Assembly (NCBI GenBank): GCA_004380135.1
Contig: QXCR01000083.1
Coordinates: 1 to 64,000, forward strand
Direction of reading: 5' to 3'
Length of the DNA: 64,000 nt
Source: Stemphylium vesicarium
Taxonomy: Eukaryota > Ascomycota > Dothideomycetes > Pleosporales > Pleosporaceae
The notes beneath the pieces were generated by a model. The model did not search any database. It had not been told where the DNA came from and saw nothing but the letters and a program-made list of their open reading frames with translations. The translations under genes and the position numbers were made by a program. Shown here piece by piece: positions 30,748 through 42,425 of this stretch (position 1 is the stretch's first letter; the number at the start of each line of letters is the position of its first letter).

Positions 30748-32016
30748 GGTGCGTAAGGTGCGTGTGAGGGGATGGGTGGGTTGGCTTGAGGGGTAGTGTA
30801 GATGGGTGGAGGCGTTTAAATGGATGGCCAAGGTGAAAGATTGCTGTTTCGACGATGGGGTTTTGCCATGGACGTGTATGGGGTTTCTTGTGGTATGGGT
30901 GCTTGAGAGAGGGGACTTGTATTGCGATGGAACGACTGACTCACGCTTCTTCTGTTGGTCACTGTATTGGCTTGTTAAGCAAGACTTGAACAGTTGGGGG
31001 CGCCGGCGTGACCTCGGCATAGCCGTGGGTAGTCATTAGCTTTCAGCGAACGCGGCAAGTATAGAGCAGTTGGTGCCCCTTGACTATACAATTTGCCTGT
31101 CAAGGTGTTATAAACCATACAGTGCAAATAGGAAATCTGGATCTCAGCTTGCCCACTGTTCCTCTGTCCGAAGCCCAACTTCTAGACTACCCCGTTAAGT
31201 GGTTCGTTCATCACTGTTCGTTTCTTTGAAAGGCGTCACCAACGGCAGATTGAAGACGAAAAAAAAAAGATGCTCGCGATTCTAGCATCCTGAATAGACG
31301 ATGCAAAACTCACTCGTAGAACCATTCTACCCTCCCTGAAGCGCTGTGCTAGGAGCGCTCACAAGCGACAGATGAACTCTTAGTAAGTAGCATTCGGCAC
31401 AACACACACACACACACACACACACACATCCGCCAATTAAACCCCACATCACCCATTCTCCCATAGGAACAATTCGTGTACTAGCATACTCCAGCATAGC
31501 GGTAGTGGAGGGGGAGGTGAGGTGAGAAGAGGAGGGATAGGTTGCACGTCGAGTTCTGGAATGGCAAGTGCGCACGTGAGGTTCCTTCCGAAATACATGT
31601 AGTTGCGAATACCTAGCGTTTCAGTTTATAATGTCAAAGTTCTGGGGAGTTGCATTTTTCATTTGGTCTGTTACGGGGATATGGAATGGTTGTACTTTGC
31701 ATTGCTATGTTTTTATCGCGCGATTGATCTGGTTTTACAATCGTTTCTATTAAAATGGTAGTCTACACTATATGGCTATATCGTACTGAAGCCTTTGTTT
31801 CTAGGACCAAATATCCCCATTCATAGCTCCAGTCAGTCGAGATGATGCTTTCAAGGAGCATCGCGACATGGTCGGTGAGGTCAGCCGGCGCGAAAATCGT
31901 TGCCTTGCCATGCCTTCTCTACTCCGTCCACATTCCATCATATATCAATGAGCCACAAAACAGCTCGTGGAAACCTACCAAAGGCTGGCAGTGAACCCAG
32001 AGGCTAAAACTCTTAG
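30748..32016. other. Intergenic region with a CA microsatellite
   Basis: No gene supported. It holds a 27-base CA run at 31402-31428 and the 3' regions of two convergent genes. Confidence 0.5.
31402..31428. repeat. (CA)n microsatellite
   Basis: Perfect dinucleotide run of 27 bases. Confidence 0.95.
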
Positions 32017-34455
32017 CTATTTCGTAACTGTCGGCATCATCTTGGGCCATGAAGCCCTTGCCGCATCGGGGTCAACTTCGTCCTGTCCGTGCTCGTTTAC
32101 CCTTATGAGATGTCCATATGTGTCGACCACGACTTTGCAAAACTCTTTCCAGCTTTGGTTGAGATGTTTATGTCCTTCCGCTTGCTCCTTTGGTGTCAGG
32201 CAGCTGTAGTCGATGCTCCAGCGGGCTAGCTGTTTCCAGCTATAGAGCGACATGGTAGGCGCGCCGACCATGATTTGGTAAAACTCGTGTGACATGGAAT
32301 TACTAAGGCATTTATGTCAGCTGTGGTAGAATCAAAGCTGGAAAGTCTCGCTTACCTAAAAAGAGAAGGGTTATCAGAATTGACTGTGCATGGAATTCCC
32401 GCAGCTAGTAGTTCAGGATACGGGTGCTCCTTCACGTTCCTGCAAAGATGCAAAAGCTCGTTTGAGATGGGACAAAGCTCAATGCAGATACCGGGACTTT
32501 TTTCCGTCTTTCGGAACTGCTCAACAAGGTGCGGGTGTTTCAAGAGCGCAAAACCATGGCCGATACGCTTGGACTTCAAAAGTACTGCGTCGTAAAGGTT
32601 CGAGTTCTTGGGGTCGCCCGAACCGCCCGTGTCGAGCAAGGTCTCGCCAGCATGAAACATGAAGGGAATCTCGATATCGAGCTGCTTGCAAGCCTCTTGA
32701 AAAGCGAGAAGCTCTTCTTTGTAGTGGCCGATGTGATTTGGCCGATCTTCAGCGCCCACGAGGTCAAACCCTAGAGTACCGTTAGTGATGCGCCCAATCA
32801 GAATCTAGAGAATAGACATACCGCAGATGAGGTCGGGAAACTGTAGCTTAAGTTCGATGCAATCCTTCATCTCTTTTTTCATCCATGTATTGGAGATCGA
32901 TCTGGGCGTGCAGTATATAACTTTGAGCCCAAAAGGGAACTTGTGTTCCTCCCCTCGAGCTTTGAGCTGGGCCTGCTTCTCTTTGACACCCTTGATGATA
33001 AGCCTCATTTGATCAGCAAGAGAGAGAACGTGACCGTCTTTTCCGCTGTCGCGGGGTATCCCTTTGTCTAGAAGCATCGGTCGAAGCTCTGCGTACATGA
33101 CCTTTTCCTCGATCATGCGATCAATAGCTTTCCCAATGTACCACGTATAAACGCTTTCATAGCCCAATAGCCCCTTGAAACAACGTGTGGCCTGATTGAA
33201 GCGAGCCCAGACTCTGGACATATGTGAGCTCTCGCCTCCTATGTGTGCAAGAATTGTTGACTTACCCATTGACCGTCTGTGTAAAGCCATAGGCTTCTTC
33301 CTGGCTAAGAACCATCTTTGACCTTAGCCAGTTCTCAGCCGGCTCAAGCTTTATTTTCTTTTGATCTCCACAGGAAGTTGGTGCTGGTCGTCCTTCTCGG
33401 AACACTTCTGGCTCTTCTTGCCTGTATTTATCTCCAAATCTGTCCTTGAACTCTTTCTGGAATTTGGACCATGACATCCATATTCTATCTTTGACTTCCT
33501 TCGTCCTGAACAAGACAGCCTCTTCAGGCTTGGGATACTTATCGGAAAAGATGTTAATCTCAGGATCCTGGGTCTCCGGATCTAAGACATTAAAGACCAT
33601 CTCTGTCAAGTCCAGATCTTCTTGGGTTTTCAATGGACGGGTACTACGGATGTACATGTTCTCCATTTCCCGGGCTCTCACCAAGAGCAGCTCAGGGTGT
33701 AGTTCAGCGTTGAAGTGCAGATGCAAAAGAGAACCCTTAGGAACCATTTTCGAGATGTCATAGAGCACGCTGTTATTGTCTATGCGCTCCTTATTGGTCA
33801 GGAATTGCCCGCCCATGTCGCGTGTATGAGGACCGGGTATTGCTTCTGAGGCTGTGTTTCCGAATGTATTGCCCCGCTCAAATTCTCGAATCGTACGAAT
33901 AATTCTGGCGGCCTCTTTTTCCATATAGTCGGTACCTTCCCTAGCCTCCCGATCCCATGCGTCGTCATCTTCCCGCTTTAGCAGCTGTTCATGGTCTCTC
34001 TCGTACCCGCCGATGTAGTCCTTGTCTTTAACGTCCTTCGTCACGTTCTCGAAGGCCTTCGTCGAGTCGTCCTTCCAGGCCTTCATGGCCTTCTCTTTTT
34101 CGGACATTTGTTCGGTGGTCATTTCGACGGCTTTAAACTCTGAAGGATGTATTGGTATCCTCTTGTCAGGAAGCGGGCTCAGCGCCCTTTTTCTCTTCTT
34201 CGGGGAGTCAGCTACTGTCATGACGGGCCTGTTTGGGTCCTCTGGAGAACCGTGCCTATCACGTACAAAGCTGTTACCAACAGTCAGTGCGGACTCAGAA
34301 GGAAGCGATGAGTCTTCGCTCGGAGACTCACAAAACGGGGAATGAGAGACCGCACTTGGCCAACAACCCTGGAAGGGTCCTTTGGGAGTCACTCGAAGTT
34401 TTGGAATCGCCTTCACGGGGCATGCCGATGATGATGGTATGAAGACGTCGATCAC
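32017..34455 (-). CDS. Adenosine deaminase-related (ADGF/CECR1-type) metallohydrolase
   Basis: Exons 34455-33266, 33213-32822, 32770-32356 and 32302-32017 (introns 51-53 bases) encode 760 residues. The catalytic barrel shows the adenosine deaminase motifs in order: VPKGSLLHLHFNAEL (HxH zinc ligands, near residue 244), YAELRP, FMFHAGETLLDTGG, SKRIGHGFAL, ELCPISN and VNSDNPSLF. This arrangement is that of ADGF/CECR1-type enzymes, which deaminate adenosine to inosine. Two canonical positions differ: the residue after HxH is Asn rather than Asp, and the final motif is SDNP rather than DDP, so substrate or rate may differ. No signal peptide is seen; the first 120 residues are Pro/Ser/Lys-rich with a basic KKRKRALSP patch, so the protein is probably intracellular, perhaps nuclear. 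Confidence 0.85.
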
Positions 34456-35858
34456 CGGCTGCTCATACCGGTCGCAGGAGGACTGCAGATTGATATTCCG
34501 AACAAAGCTTGATACGATGTTGGATAAGCAAATGAATAATTTGGCGGCCTTGCTAGTCTGACCGGTATTTGCTGATGCAGGCTGAGCAATTGCTCTATCT
34601 CTAGAGCAATTCTAGTGCCCGTGAAACCAGGCTACTCGGGGGCAAAGCTCGTGACTCGGTAGGAGGTCTAGCCAAGCGGTGTGTACGATGTACCAAGATA
34701 AAGTAACACTGGCCCTCTTTTTGGCCTGAAAGCATATCCAGCCAAGTCAGTAAAGCCGTTCACTAAGATAACAAATAGTGCGGTGAACGGCGCTGCGCCC
34801 TTGTACCCCACGGCCAAGGCATTGCACAAGGCTGAAAACAGCTGGTGCCTGGAGAGAATGCGCATAGTGATATATACATAAAAGAGTCGTGATGAAGTCA
34901 AAGAGAAGGCAGCGCATTGCGAAAGATTTCATGCCCCGCAGTTGATGAATTAAATGATGTCTCGTGCTATTACCTCAAGTCGAGGGGGGGAGGAGCAACC
35001 TCGCTGGGACGAGTGCGTGTCTGAGGGTGGGCAGTGAAGAAGGGAAAGAGCAACGACATACATCAGCGCACGCTTTTTGCGAACAATTGTTCCTTCTCTT
35101 GATACCTTTGATGGATGCGACACCACTTTTGACGTTTATTGAACGCGATCGCGACGGTTGACGCAGGTATCGCTGTCGGATCGTGTCACGGGGAGGACAG
35201 CCTGGTTGGTGCGTGCGCCAGTGTTGGTGTTGCAAGGAGATGGCGATCACTGTTGCTGTTAAGCTCCACTCGCGGTCGGGGCGCAGCAATGTAAACAACT
35301 GCGACGGCGGCGCAACAAGCGGATCGGTTACAAGAAGAAGTTGAAACGAAAGCTGGGCGGATATCTCCTCGCTCCAGCGATTGAGGCTATGCTATGCTCT
35401 GTGCCTTGCTCGCATGCACCGCACCGGTTACCCTAGAGCCTAGCCACTTGTTCCCGTCAGCTGTGCCCCTCACTGACATTCAGCCTGAGGCACCCAATAG
35501 TTGCACAAGCCCCCAATCGGTGGAGGCTGTGAGAGCGCACAAACTTCCGTGCCCTCTATGCAAGCGCCTAGCCTCTTGACCGGAGTAGCATGCATGACAT
35601 GTGCCGCTTGTAGAACTGATGGACCATGCAGGCGTTTTGGCCCCCAGTCCCTTCGCATGCGCTTTCGCCTGCTCCACGCTGAAGCGTCATCACCATCATG
35701 CATCTTCTTCGCCTCAATCCTGCATCTGCTTTATAACGGCTTGAAGCCCGCTTTCCGTTTGGTGACCGCGTCTCGGTTCATATCCATGCCCCTTTGCCGT
35801 CCCGTTCAGCCTCCAATTCGTTCGGAAATTTGACAACATCGCCGCAGCTTTTATCGAT
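34456..35858. other. Intergenic region, 1.4 kb
   Basis: No gene supported. Small frames on both strands have no family resemblance. The region separates two divergently transcribed genes and should include both promoters. Confidence 0.5.
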
Positions 35859-37251
35859 ATGTACTGGCTTCCGCAGGACCAAGATGGCAACATTACTTAC
35901 AATGAGTTGCAACTCGACATTGTTGGTTTTCTGGCCATCTTGGGCGAGGGTTCAGTCCTAGCCAACGCCCAAGTCTCGACCCTTTCAAAATGGATCTTCT
36001 TGCCGCGACTGCTCCCGGCGCCTCAGGCGATGATGAGGCCGACGAGACCTGTCCAACTCGAGCCAGTTCCTGGATATGTAACAGGGATAGTCTCCGGAAA
36101 CCATAGAGATAACATCAATCACATTGGGAACATTGTCTGGTAAGTGCATCACTTTCACAATTTCGCTAACAGCGGGCTTCGACTAAGCCCACCCCCGCAC
36201 GTCTTACCATACTCCACAACGCGCCATCGCCGCCCCTGCTTTTCTAGAACGTGGACCTACCGTGCAATACTGACAATGACTTATCAGTGACGCAAATAAC
36301 CTACCGCCTTTTTCCGTACGCGTGGTCCAAATCAAACGCGTCGCAAACACACGCGTTAATCCAAAATCTGAAAAAGGAGAGCCCGAGCCAAAACCTCTCA
36401 AAGCAAAGACATTCGGCCCACTCACCGTCGTACTGCTCATCGGATTCACGCTATCCGTCCTTCTCCTCGCGCTATCGATATGGCAAGACGACGGCATGTC
36501 CGTGGTAGCGACAGTTCTCTTGTCGCTCCTCTCTAGTCTGATTGGCCTGAGTAACAAATGGGAATTGAAACTCCCGACACGGAACGCCAAAGCTGGCAAA
36601 GTACCGCGTGGAGACGTTGTCATTCGATACCCAAAGGGTTGCTTCTTGATAGTCCGTTGTGAAGAAGATGTCGCTCGGGAACTTTACTTCGCACCGGAGA
36701 GCATCAACTACCTCATCACGCACGCGCCGATATACAGGCTAATGAGTTTGATCGGCACCATCATGCTCATGGGTGGCGTCATTTGCCTGGCCAACGCTCA
36801 GATTCAGGTCCAGATCGCATGGGCTGGCGCCTACATGCTCCTCGGCGCGTCATACTGGATAGTTGCTGCTTTACCCAGCAAGATGCACTGGGATACGTCT
36901 TGTTACGAAGTCGTACCAGAGTGTCTATCCGACTCTGATATGAGCAAGAAAGGCTATCCTTCCGGGAGCGATACATTTACAAAAGCTCTTTGGAAGGCAA
37001 TCTGTGTCAGTAAAGACATAGACTGGGTGGAAAGAAGTTCCGCATGTCCCAAGACGGCCGCTTGGAAGGAGTGGCTGATGATGGCTCATGCTTGCAGCCG
37101 AGATGTCGAACGCGTCCAAGATGCAGCAAAATCTCAAGGCAAGGTCATGTGGGACATACCGGAATGGGACCCCCAAGACTGGTTGCAGAAGCTACTGGCA
37201 CAGCAAGCAACCGGTGATCAGAAACATGTCGATGGTCTTCAAGAGGTTTAA
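35859..37251 (+). CDS. Hypothetical four-TM membrane protein
   Basis: Exons 35859-36139 and 36288-37251 join across a 148-base GTAAGT ... TTATCAG intron to give 414 residues. The N-terminal domain (MYWLPQDQDGNITYNELQLDIVGFLAILGEGSVLANAQ) is followed by a Lys/Pro-rich link (KSEKGEPEPKPLKAK). Four hydrophobic segments come in two pairs: TVVLLIGFTLSVLLLALSIW and VVATVLLSLLSSLIGLS, then LMSLIGTIMLMGGVICL and WAGAYMLLGASYWIVAAL. Between the pairs lies a soluble loop with RGDVVIRYPKGCFLIVRCEEDVARELYF. The C-terminal 120 residues are soluble and Trp-rich. I do not recognise a named family; the shape resembles fungal orphan membrane proteins. The start Met is the first in frame but not otherwise proven. 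Confidence 0.65.
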
Positions 37252-38067
37252 CACGATACGCTTTTGCTTTTAGTCTGGCCTTTAGGACATTCTTTTCCTT
37301 TGGTTTTTGCATAGCGCTGGAAAACGACCAACCGGGTCTTCATCGAACGACTTACGAACAAAACGACTTGTATACGACTCATCTACCAAGAACCATTTAC
37401 CGTCGACATATACCATTTATCAACACATGTACTGTCAGCGTTCAGCGCATTCATTTCATACTCATACCACATGTTCCATCATACGTATCGCATCTTCAGC
37501 GCTTTGGGTGTTCTTTGTATACATAGCATTCATTCACATTGTAGCTACCCACCTTCCGCTCATACGAATCAGCATCCTTATACTCACGTCCCGACTAGCG
37601 TCACTCGATTTTCCTCAGGTCGACAAAACGGCAGTATGCCCGCTTGCTCGGTCGCGCCCCGTGCCGCCCAACAATTACAGACTGACGAATCGAGTCACTA
37701 TGCACATACTCGGAAATATGACCATCGACTGCCCAACACTTTTGTTGGGAATGTGTTATTCGTTTCAGCCTGAACGCGTGGATGATGGGGCCGCCGTGTA
37801 GAAATGACACATGCATGTCTCAGAAGGGTGGAGAGTCAGACCTCTCGTTTGATCACGTGGTACCAACACATTGCTACACACAGCGGTTGCGGGCCTTTAA
37901 CGGCATGCCGCTCACACAGGCACCTTGAGCAGCTGCCCTAAACAGCGCCGAGCGTCCCCTTGTTGTATGATATAGAGTCATTCGTCGGTTGTACCACATG
38001 GTGGCCCAGCAAATTACCAACGTCATCCCCTCCATTCCTGATGTCATGTCCAGATTGAGATCTCTTT
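37252..38067. other. Intergenic region, 0.8 kb
   Basis: No gene supported; lies between the 3' ends of two convergent genes. Confidence 0.5.
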
Positions 38068-38960
38068 TTAAGTAGCGCTCTTCCACCGCTGCTCATATTC
38101 GACTTTCCTCTTCACAACGCTCCTCAACCACTTATCTAGATTCTCTCCTTCAACCTGCGCGTCGACATCCATGGCCTCGCCCTCAGCCTCCAACTTGACA
38201 CCACCCTCATCTTCATCCTCCTCTCCACAGCACGCATCCTCGGCCATCTGGCATGCCTCATTCCACTCTTCGTAACTAAAATGGCCCTCACTCTCACCCA
38301 GCAGCATCTTCCTGTCGCCCGAGAAAGCAAAGACGTGTACCGAGCGTATAGGTTTCGCGCGCAAAAGTTCGTTTGCGGTCGGCGAGAGAAGCGGCGGAAA
38401 GGCGTTTGTCGATGGCGAGGCGGGTTGCGCAACGAGTACGGAAGTCAGAGTTGTGCGGAGGGGTATCGAGGCGGAAAGAAGGGCGAGGAGGGATGTATGG
38501 AGAAGATGTGGGAGGAGAGTGAGAGACTGCGACTATTAGCTTTCTACCATCTCAATGCGATGGCAGGCAAAACAAACAGTATTAACACCCGCCGCACTGT
38601 CTTCTTCCGGCAGACTCCTCACTTGAAGCGTAATCTGCACCAGCGTCCGTGGCATCGCTCGCGTCAAGATGATGCTGCGAAGCGTGTTGTGCACGAGGGT
38701 CTCGAGGTGTCGCTCTCTAGGGCCTTTGTCTTTATTAGCACTCCGATCCCTTTCCCGGCCACTGTAAAGGTGCACATACTTCCTACGCCCATAGCCGGCC
38801 TAATATTAACCTCAATCGCTGCCTCCTCGGGCAGTTCATCGCGTCGCTGTACCTCGATTGGTCCGTTAACAGCGCCGATTATCGAGTAACCCTGATTTGT
38901 ATATGTCGCCGAGCCATCCGCGCGATTCAAATGCGTAAGAGTGACTGTCGGGGCGACCAT
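38068..38960 (-). CDS. RRP46: Exosome complex component Rrp46 (RNase PH fold)
   Basis: Exons 38960-38780, 38723-38578 and 38526-38068 encode 261 residues. Introns are 56 and 51 bases (GTATGT ... AAAG and GTTTGT ... GCAG). The protein begins TVTLTHLNRADGSATYTNQGYSIIGAVNGPIEVQRRDELPEEA, the RNase PH-like first strands of Rrp46, then RERHLETLVHNTLRSIILTRAMPRTLVQITLQV and LLPHLLHTSLLALLSASIPLR. The final part (RSVHVFAFSGDRKMLLGESEGHFSYEEWNEAC) matches the end of the fold; an acidic EEDEDEGG stretch follows. Rrp46 is a non-catalytic subunit of the six-member ring of the nuclear and cytoplasmic RNA exosome. The start context is GACCATGG on the complementary strand. Confidence 0.85.
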
Positions 38961-39557
38961 GGCGTTTGTAAGTCGTATGCGCGCGGCGCGTGGTGATGTC
39001 AGATGGGCAATCAATGTCTTTCCAAGCTGCGGGAAGGGATGCAACGATCAGGAAAAGTCGAGGGGACTAAATTTCCCGATGCAAAATCAAGAAGAGAAGA
39101 GGCTATGTGAAGGTTCTAAGCCACTTGATACAGAGCAAACAGCAACAAAAGATGGGTTTATCCGCAATCACCACTCGACGCCAAACCACGACGCAGCCAA
39201 AAGTTTTGGTGGGGAGACGCTCTGTTCAGCACAAGGCACGCGCCTCCCGACCGAGGTAGCAGCGCATCACCGCGGCGGCCAGCTAACCCTTGTCGCCAAC
39301 ATTGCGCCGGCGACGGGAATCGTTGGCAACCACCAGCCTCTCCGGGTGAACTGTTGCTACTCTCACACCGCAAATCACCCCAACATACGTCGCGCACATC
39401 GTTCAGAAACTCCACGCACTATTTCGTTTCCTTTGACACTTGCCGAACTTGATACACACCTGGTTTGTAGCTAGGAAAAGCTGGGGGATATACAAAAGCC
39501 GGGATTACGGAAACTGGGATAAGAAAACAGTTGGGATATACGAAACCAAACCAAACC
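38961..39557. other. Divergent promoter region of RRP46 and PEX4
   Basis: About 600 bases separate the two starts. A 177-codon plus-strand frame crosses this area (38941-39474) but overlaps the RRP46 start and has no family resemblance, so I do not call it. Confidence 0.45.
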
Positions 39558-40134
39558 ATGGCCGGTCCATCGCGCAGCGCCTCGCCCGTCAAGCGGCTGA
39601 TGACGGAGCTGCAAACCTACAATGTCGATCGCAACGAGGTGCTCTGGGACTTGGGGCCGACGGACGACGATGTCATGCAATGGCGGGCTGTTATGAAGGG
39701 TGTGCCTGGGACGGCTTATGAAGGTACAACCACCACCATCCCCGATCTTCCCTTCCTTAAACCTTCTCCTCCGCTAACACACCCACCCCACAGACGGCTG
39801 CTGGCTCCTCTCCATCTCCATCCCAACCACGTACCCCCTCACACCCCCGACAATCCGCTTCGTAACGCCCATCTGCCACCCAAACGTCGATTTCAAGACG
39901 GGTGAGATCTGCCTTGATCTGCTCAAGACGTCGTGGTCGCCTGCGTATACCATTTCTACGACCATGACGAGTATACACCAGTTGCTTACGAGTGCGGAGC
40001 CTGATAGCCCGCTTAATGTCGATGTCGCACAGTTGTTTCGCACGGGAGATGAGGTCGGGGCGCGGAGTTTGATTAGGTGGTATACGGTTAGTGAGCGGTA
40101 TGAGTGGAAGGGGGAGCGGGAGCGGGGGTATTAG
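39558..40134 (+). CDS. PEX4: Peroxisomal ubiquitin-conjugating enzyme Pex4
   Basis: Exons 39558-39723 and 39794-40134 (70-base intron, GTACAA ... CACAG) encode 168 residues. It is an E2 fold: RLMTELQTYNVDRNEVLWDLGP, then after the splice DGCWLLSISIPTTYPLTPPTIRFVTPICHPNV with the HPN motif at 84-86 and the catalytic Cys95 in TGEICLDLLK. The continuation SWSPAYTISTTMTSIHQLLTSAEPDSPLNVDVAQLFRTGD is the Pex4-type pattern. Pex4 monoubiquitinates the Pex5 receptor on the peroxisome so that it can be recycled. An alternative in-frame Met at 39531 would add nine residues. Confidence 0.85.
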
Positions 40135-40571
40135 GGGTGTAGGGTTGAGAGGAAGATGGGGAGAGGGAGAGGAAAAGTGCTGTTGGAGTAAATGGGAGTG
40201 TTTTGCTGGGATTGGTGCTTTTAATTTGGGCGTTTTTATATTTGGTTATTGGGGAATAGGGGGGAGAAGATACCTACCGTTTTTAAAGAAGAGAAAGCAC
40301 GCGACATGATAGTTGTTGGAATCGCCAATCTTCGTTGCGCGCGTACAGTACCGCTTCTATACACCCTTTCTTTCATTCTATACATGCAGACATGACTGCA
40401 TTGCGGCTGTTGCTAGAGTCCCTCCAGAATGGGCCATGGCGGACTGGAAACAAACATCCCGCGGTGAGTGTCCCAGTGCCATTCCATCCCGACATGACTT
40501 TTTCAAGGATCAACGACACACTCGCACCCACAAGCGACAACGATCAGCCAGACAACTTCTATGCAGGGCAT

Positions 40572-40573
40572 AC

Positions 40574-40617
<44 letters not shown>
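40572..40617. repeat. (CA)n microsatellite, one interruption
   Basis: A 46-base CA run with a single G near the left end. Confidence 0.95.
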
Positions 40618-40620
<3 letters not shown>

Positions 40621-41148
40621 TAAGCGATACGGTTATTTGCTTTCTCTCGTCGCCCCTCGAGCACGCGATCTGCTGGACAACGAATACATTGAAACAAGCA
40701 GCATTCCCAGCTAGCCAGCCGCCCATCACGTCCCCACAAATACGCGCGGCTGTACAGTACCCAAACCCCGCCAGCATTGCTTTTGGCGCTTAAAAAACAC
40801 CGTGGTACTGGGACTGGGACTCGCATAGCCACGCTGTGTTACGTGAAACGCCCGATGAACGTGAGCGCAGCAGAATATACAATGCAGAAAATAACAAGAT
40901 GGTTGGAACGACATGAGGAGGCGGCTTTTCTCGCTCCAACTGCAAACTAGTGACATGCATTAATACTTCGGTAGGTAGATAGGTAAGTGAACAGGCATAC
41001 TAAACTTGAACAAACACTACTCTACTCTACTCCATCAGCACTCATACACCCACGAGAACAAGCAACCCAACCCCAATGGAAGATTCCGTTAATCTTAGTC
41101 TAAGAGTATTGACAAATCCGCACACACAAAGAACATAAACCGAGTCAT

Positions 41149-41151
<3 letters not shown>

Positions 41152-41184
<33 letters not shown>
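41152..41184. repeat. (CA)n microsatellite
   Basis: Perfect dinucleotide run of about 33 bases. Confidence 0.95.
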
Positions 41185-41185
<1 letters not shown>

Positions 41186-41586
41186 CGGGAAAGGCGCAAG
41201 CAAGCCCACTTCCCACTCCGTCGCCTTTTCGCAAGCAAGAGGCGATCTTTTGTTCTTCCGTTCGTTTACAAACTGTTTACATGCATGCGCTCTCGCTCTC
41301 GCGTTATGCCGCCCGCGCCCCACACCAGCAAGTTCCGGCTACTACTACTTTTCAGCTAGTAAGCGCCTAAGCCACACGCATACACTACGCAAGCCCCCCC
41401 TTCTGTTTGCGCGGGTTAACTTGCGAGTTCTCTTTTGCGTAGCCTGTCTGCGTTGATGATCCCAGGTTCCACGTTCCACGTTCTGCGCTGAGATCATGCG
41501 AGCGTGTATGTGTGATGGATCGAGCGATGGTGGCGGTGGATCTGAGAAGGCGCAGCTGATGTGGAGGGATCTTGTGTGTGCAAAAT

Positions 41587-41614
41587 GGGGGGGGGGGGCA
41601 TGGGCATGGGCATG
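41587..41614. repeat. G12 run and GGGCAT repeats
   Basis: Twelve consecutive G at 41587-41598, followed by a few CATGGG units. Simple-sequence DNA. Confidence 0.85.
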
Positions 41615-41714
41615 TTTTCCCAACGATGACTGTGAAGCGCGCACTTGAACTCTCTCTCTTTCTGTTCGTAGCCTTTTTAGGTCGTGCGGTTGTGGTGTCA
41701 TGGGGCTCGTCTCT

Positions 41715-42425
41715 TCAACTTGCGGTCACGGTCCACTGGGTGCGTCGCCAGCCTTTGTTCGAGACGGTGACGGTTCCATTGAGGAGAGAGGTGGGCTCTG
41801 GGGCATTAGGTGACACACGCCGAGAATATGCAATGGTTTCTAATTCTTCAGGCGCTGTGTCCGGCATGGCTTCTGTTTTGATGGTTGGTGGCTGGGTATC
41901 GGTTCCGGTGGGATGTTCGACTCCGATTGTTGGCAGTGGAAGTGGAAAGTAAGGTGCGTCGTACGGTCCTGGGAGACTTTGTGGTGGAGCTTTCCATGGG
42001 TATATGGGTAGAAGGAACGGCTGTAGGGTCTCTTTTTCAAGGGATTCAAGGTAGTCGTTGGGTCTTTGGTCCCGTGATGACCGATGGGCGTCCTCGTCTT
42101 TGCGCTTCTCCAAGTCGGACCTTGTTTGTGAGCCGGAGACTGGACGCTTCTCTTCGATCTTCAGTGGCTGTTCATCCTCGTCCTGGGATGAGTCCCTTCT
42201 TCTTTTTCCGACTAACTTCTTCCCTTTGTCGATTGATGGGCCCTCGAGACCCGCACCAACGCATGCCATCCTACTCTTCCTTCTCCCGATGATTACAGCG
42301 ATCGATCGGAAGACTGTAGCGACCAAAGATAGTATCAATAGAGCACCAAGGAGATTGTGGGATTCAAGCAAAGTGTGCCAGCTTTCAACGCTGGCAATTT
42401 CGGTCGATATCAGAAGTGGAGGCAT
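41715..42425 (-). CDS. Hypothetical single-TM protein
   Basis: Single-exon frame of 236 residues. An N-terminal hydrophobic helix (NLLGALLILSLVATVFRSIAVIIG, about 24-47) is followed by basic RRKSR, suggesting a membrane anchor with a cytosolic tail. The middle is charged and disordered (RRRDSSQDEDEQPLKIEEKRP). The C-terminal half has YPWKAPPQSLPGPYDAPYFPLPLP, then SRRVSPNAPEPTSLLNGTVTVSNKGWRRTQWTV, which reads like a conserved block of fungal proteins of unknown function. I do not recognise a characterised family. It could have further exons at either end. Confidence 0.6.
   Translation of the reverse strand: MPPLLISTEIASVESWHTLLESHNLLGALLILSLVATVFRSIAVIIGRRKSRMACVGAGLEGPSIDKGKKLVGKRRRDSSQDEDEQPLKIEEKRPVSGSQTRSDLEKRKDEDAHRSSRDQRPNDYLESLEKETLQPFLLPIYPWKAPPQSLPGPYDAPYFPLPLPTIGVEHPTGTDTQPPTIKTEAMPDTAPEELETIAYSRRVSPNAPEPTSLLNGTVTVSNKGWRRTQWTVTAS

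Larger units (their letters stand above)
40135..41714. other. Intergenic region with two CA microsatellites and a G run
   Basis: No gene supported. A 152-codon frame at 40335-40793 is largely made by the CA repeat and has no family resemblance. Repeats are listed separately. Confidence 0.5.

Noticed and set aside
40335..40793. 152-codon frame through a CA microsatellite
   Set aside because: Its length depends on the repeat, which reads open in all frames.
40572..41184. Repeated CA tracts as a possible CRISPR-like array
   Set aside because: They are simple dinucleotide runs without spacers, and the genome is fungal.
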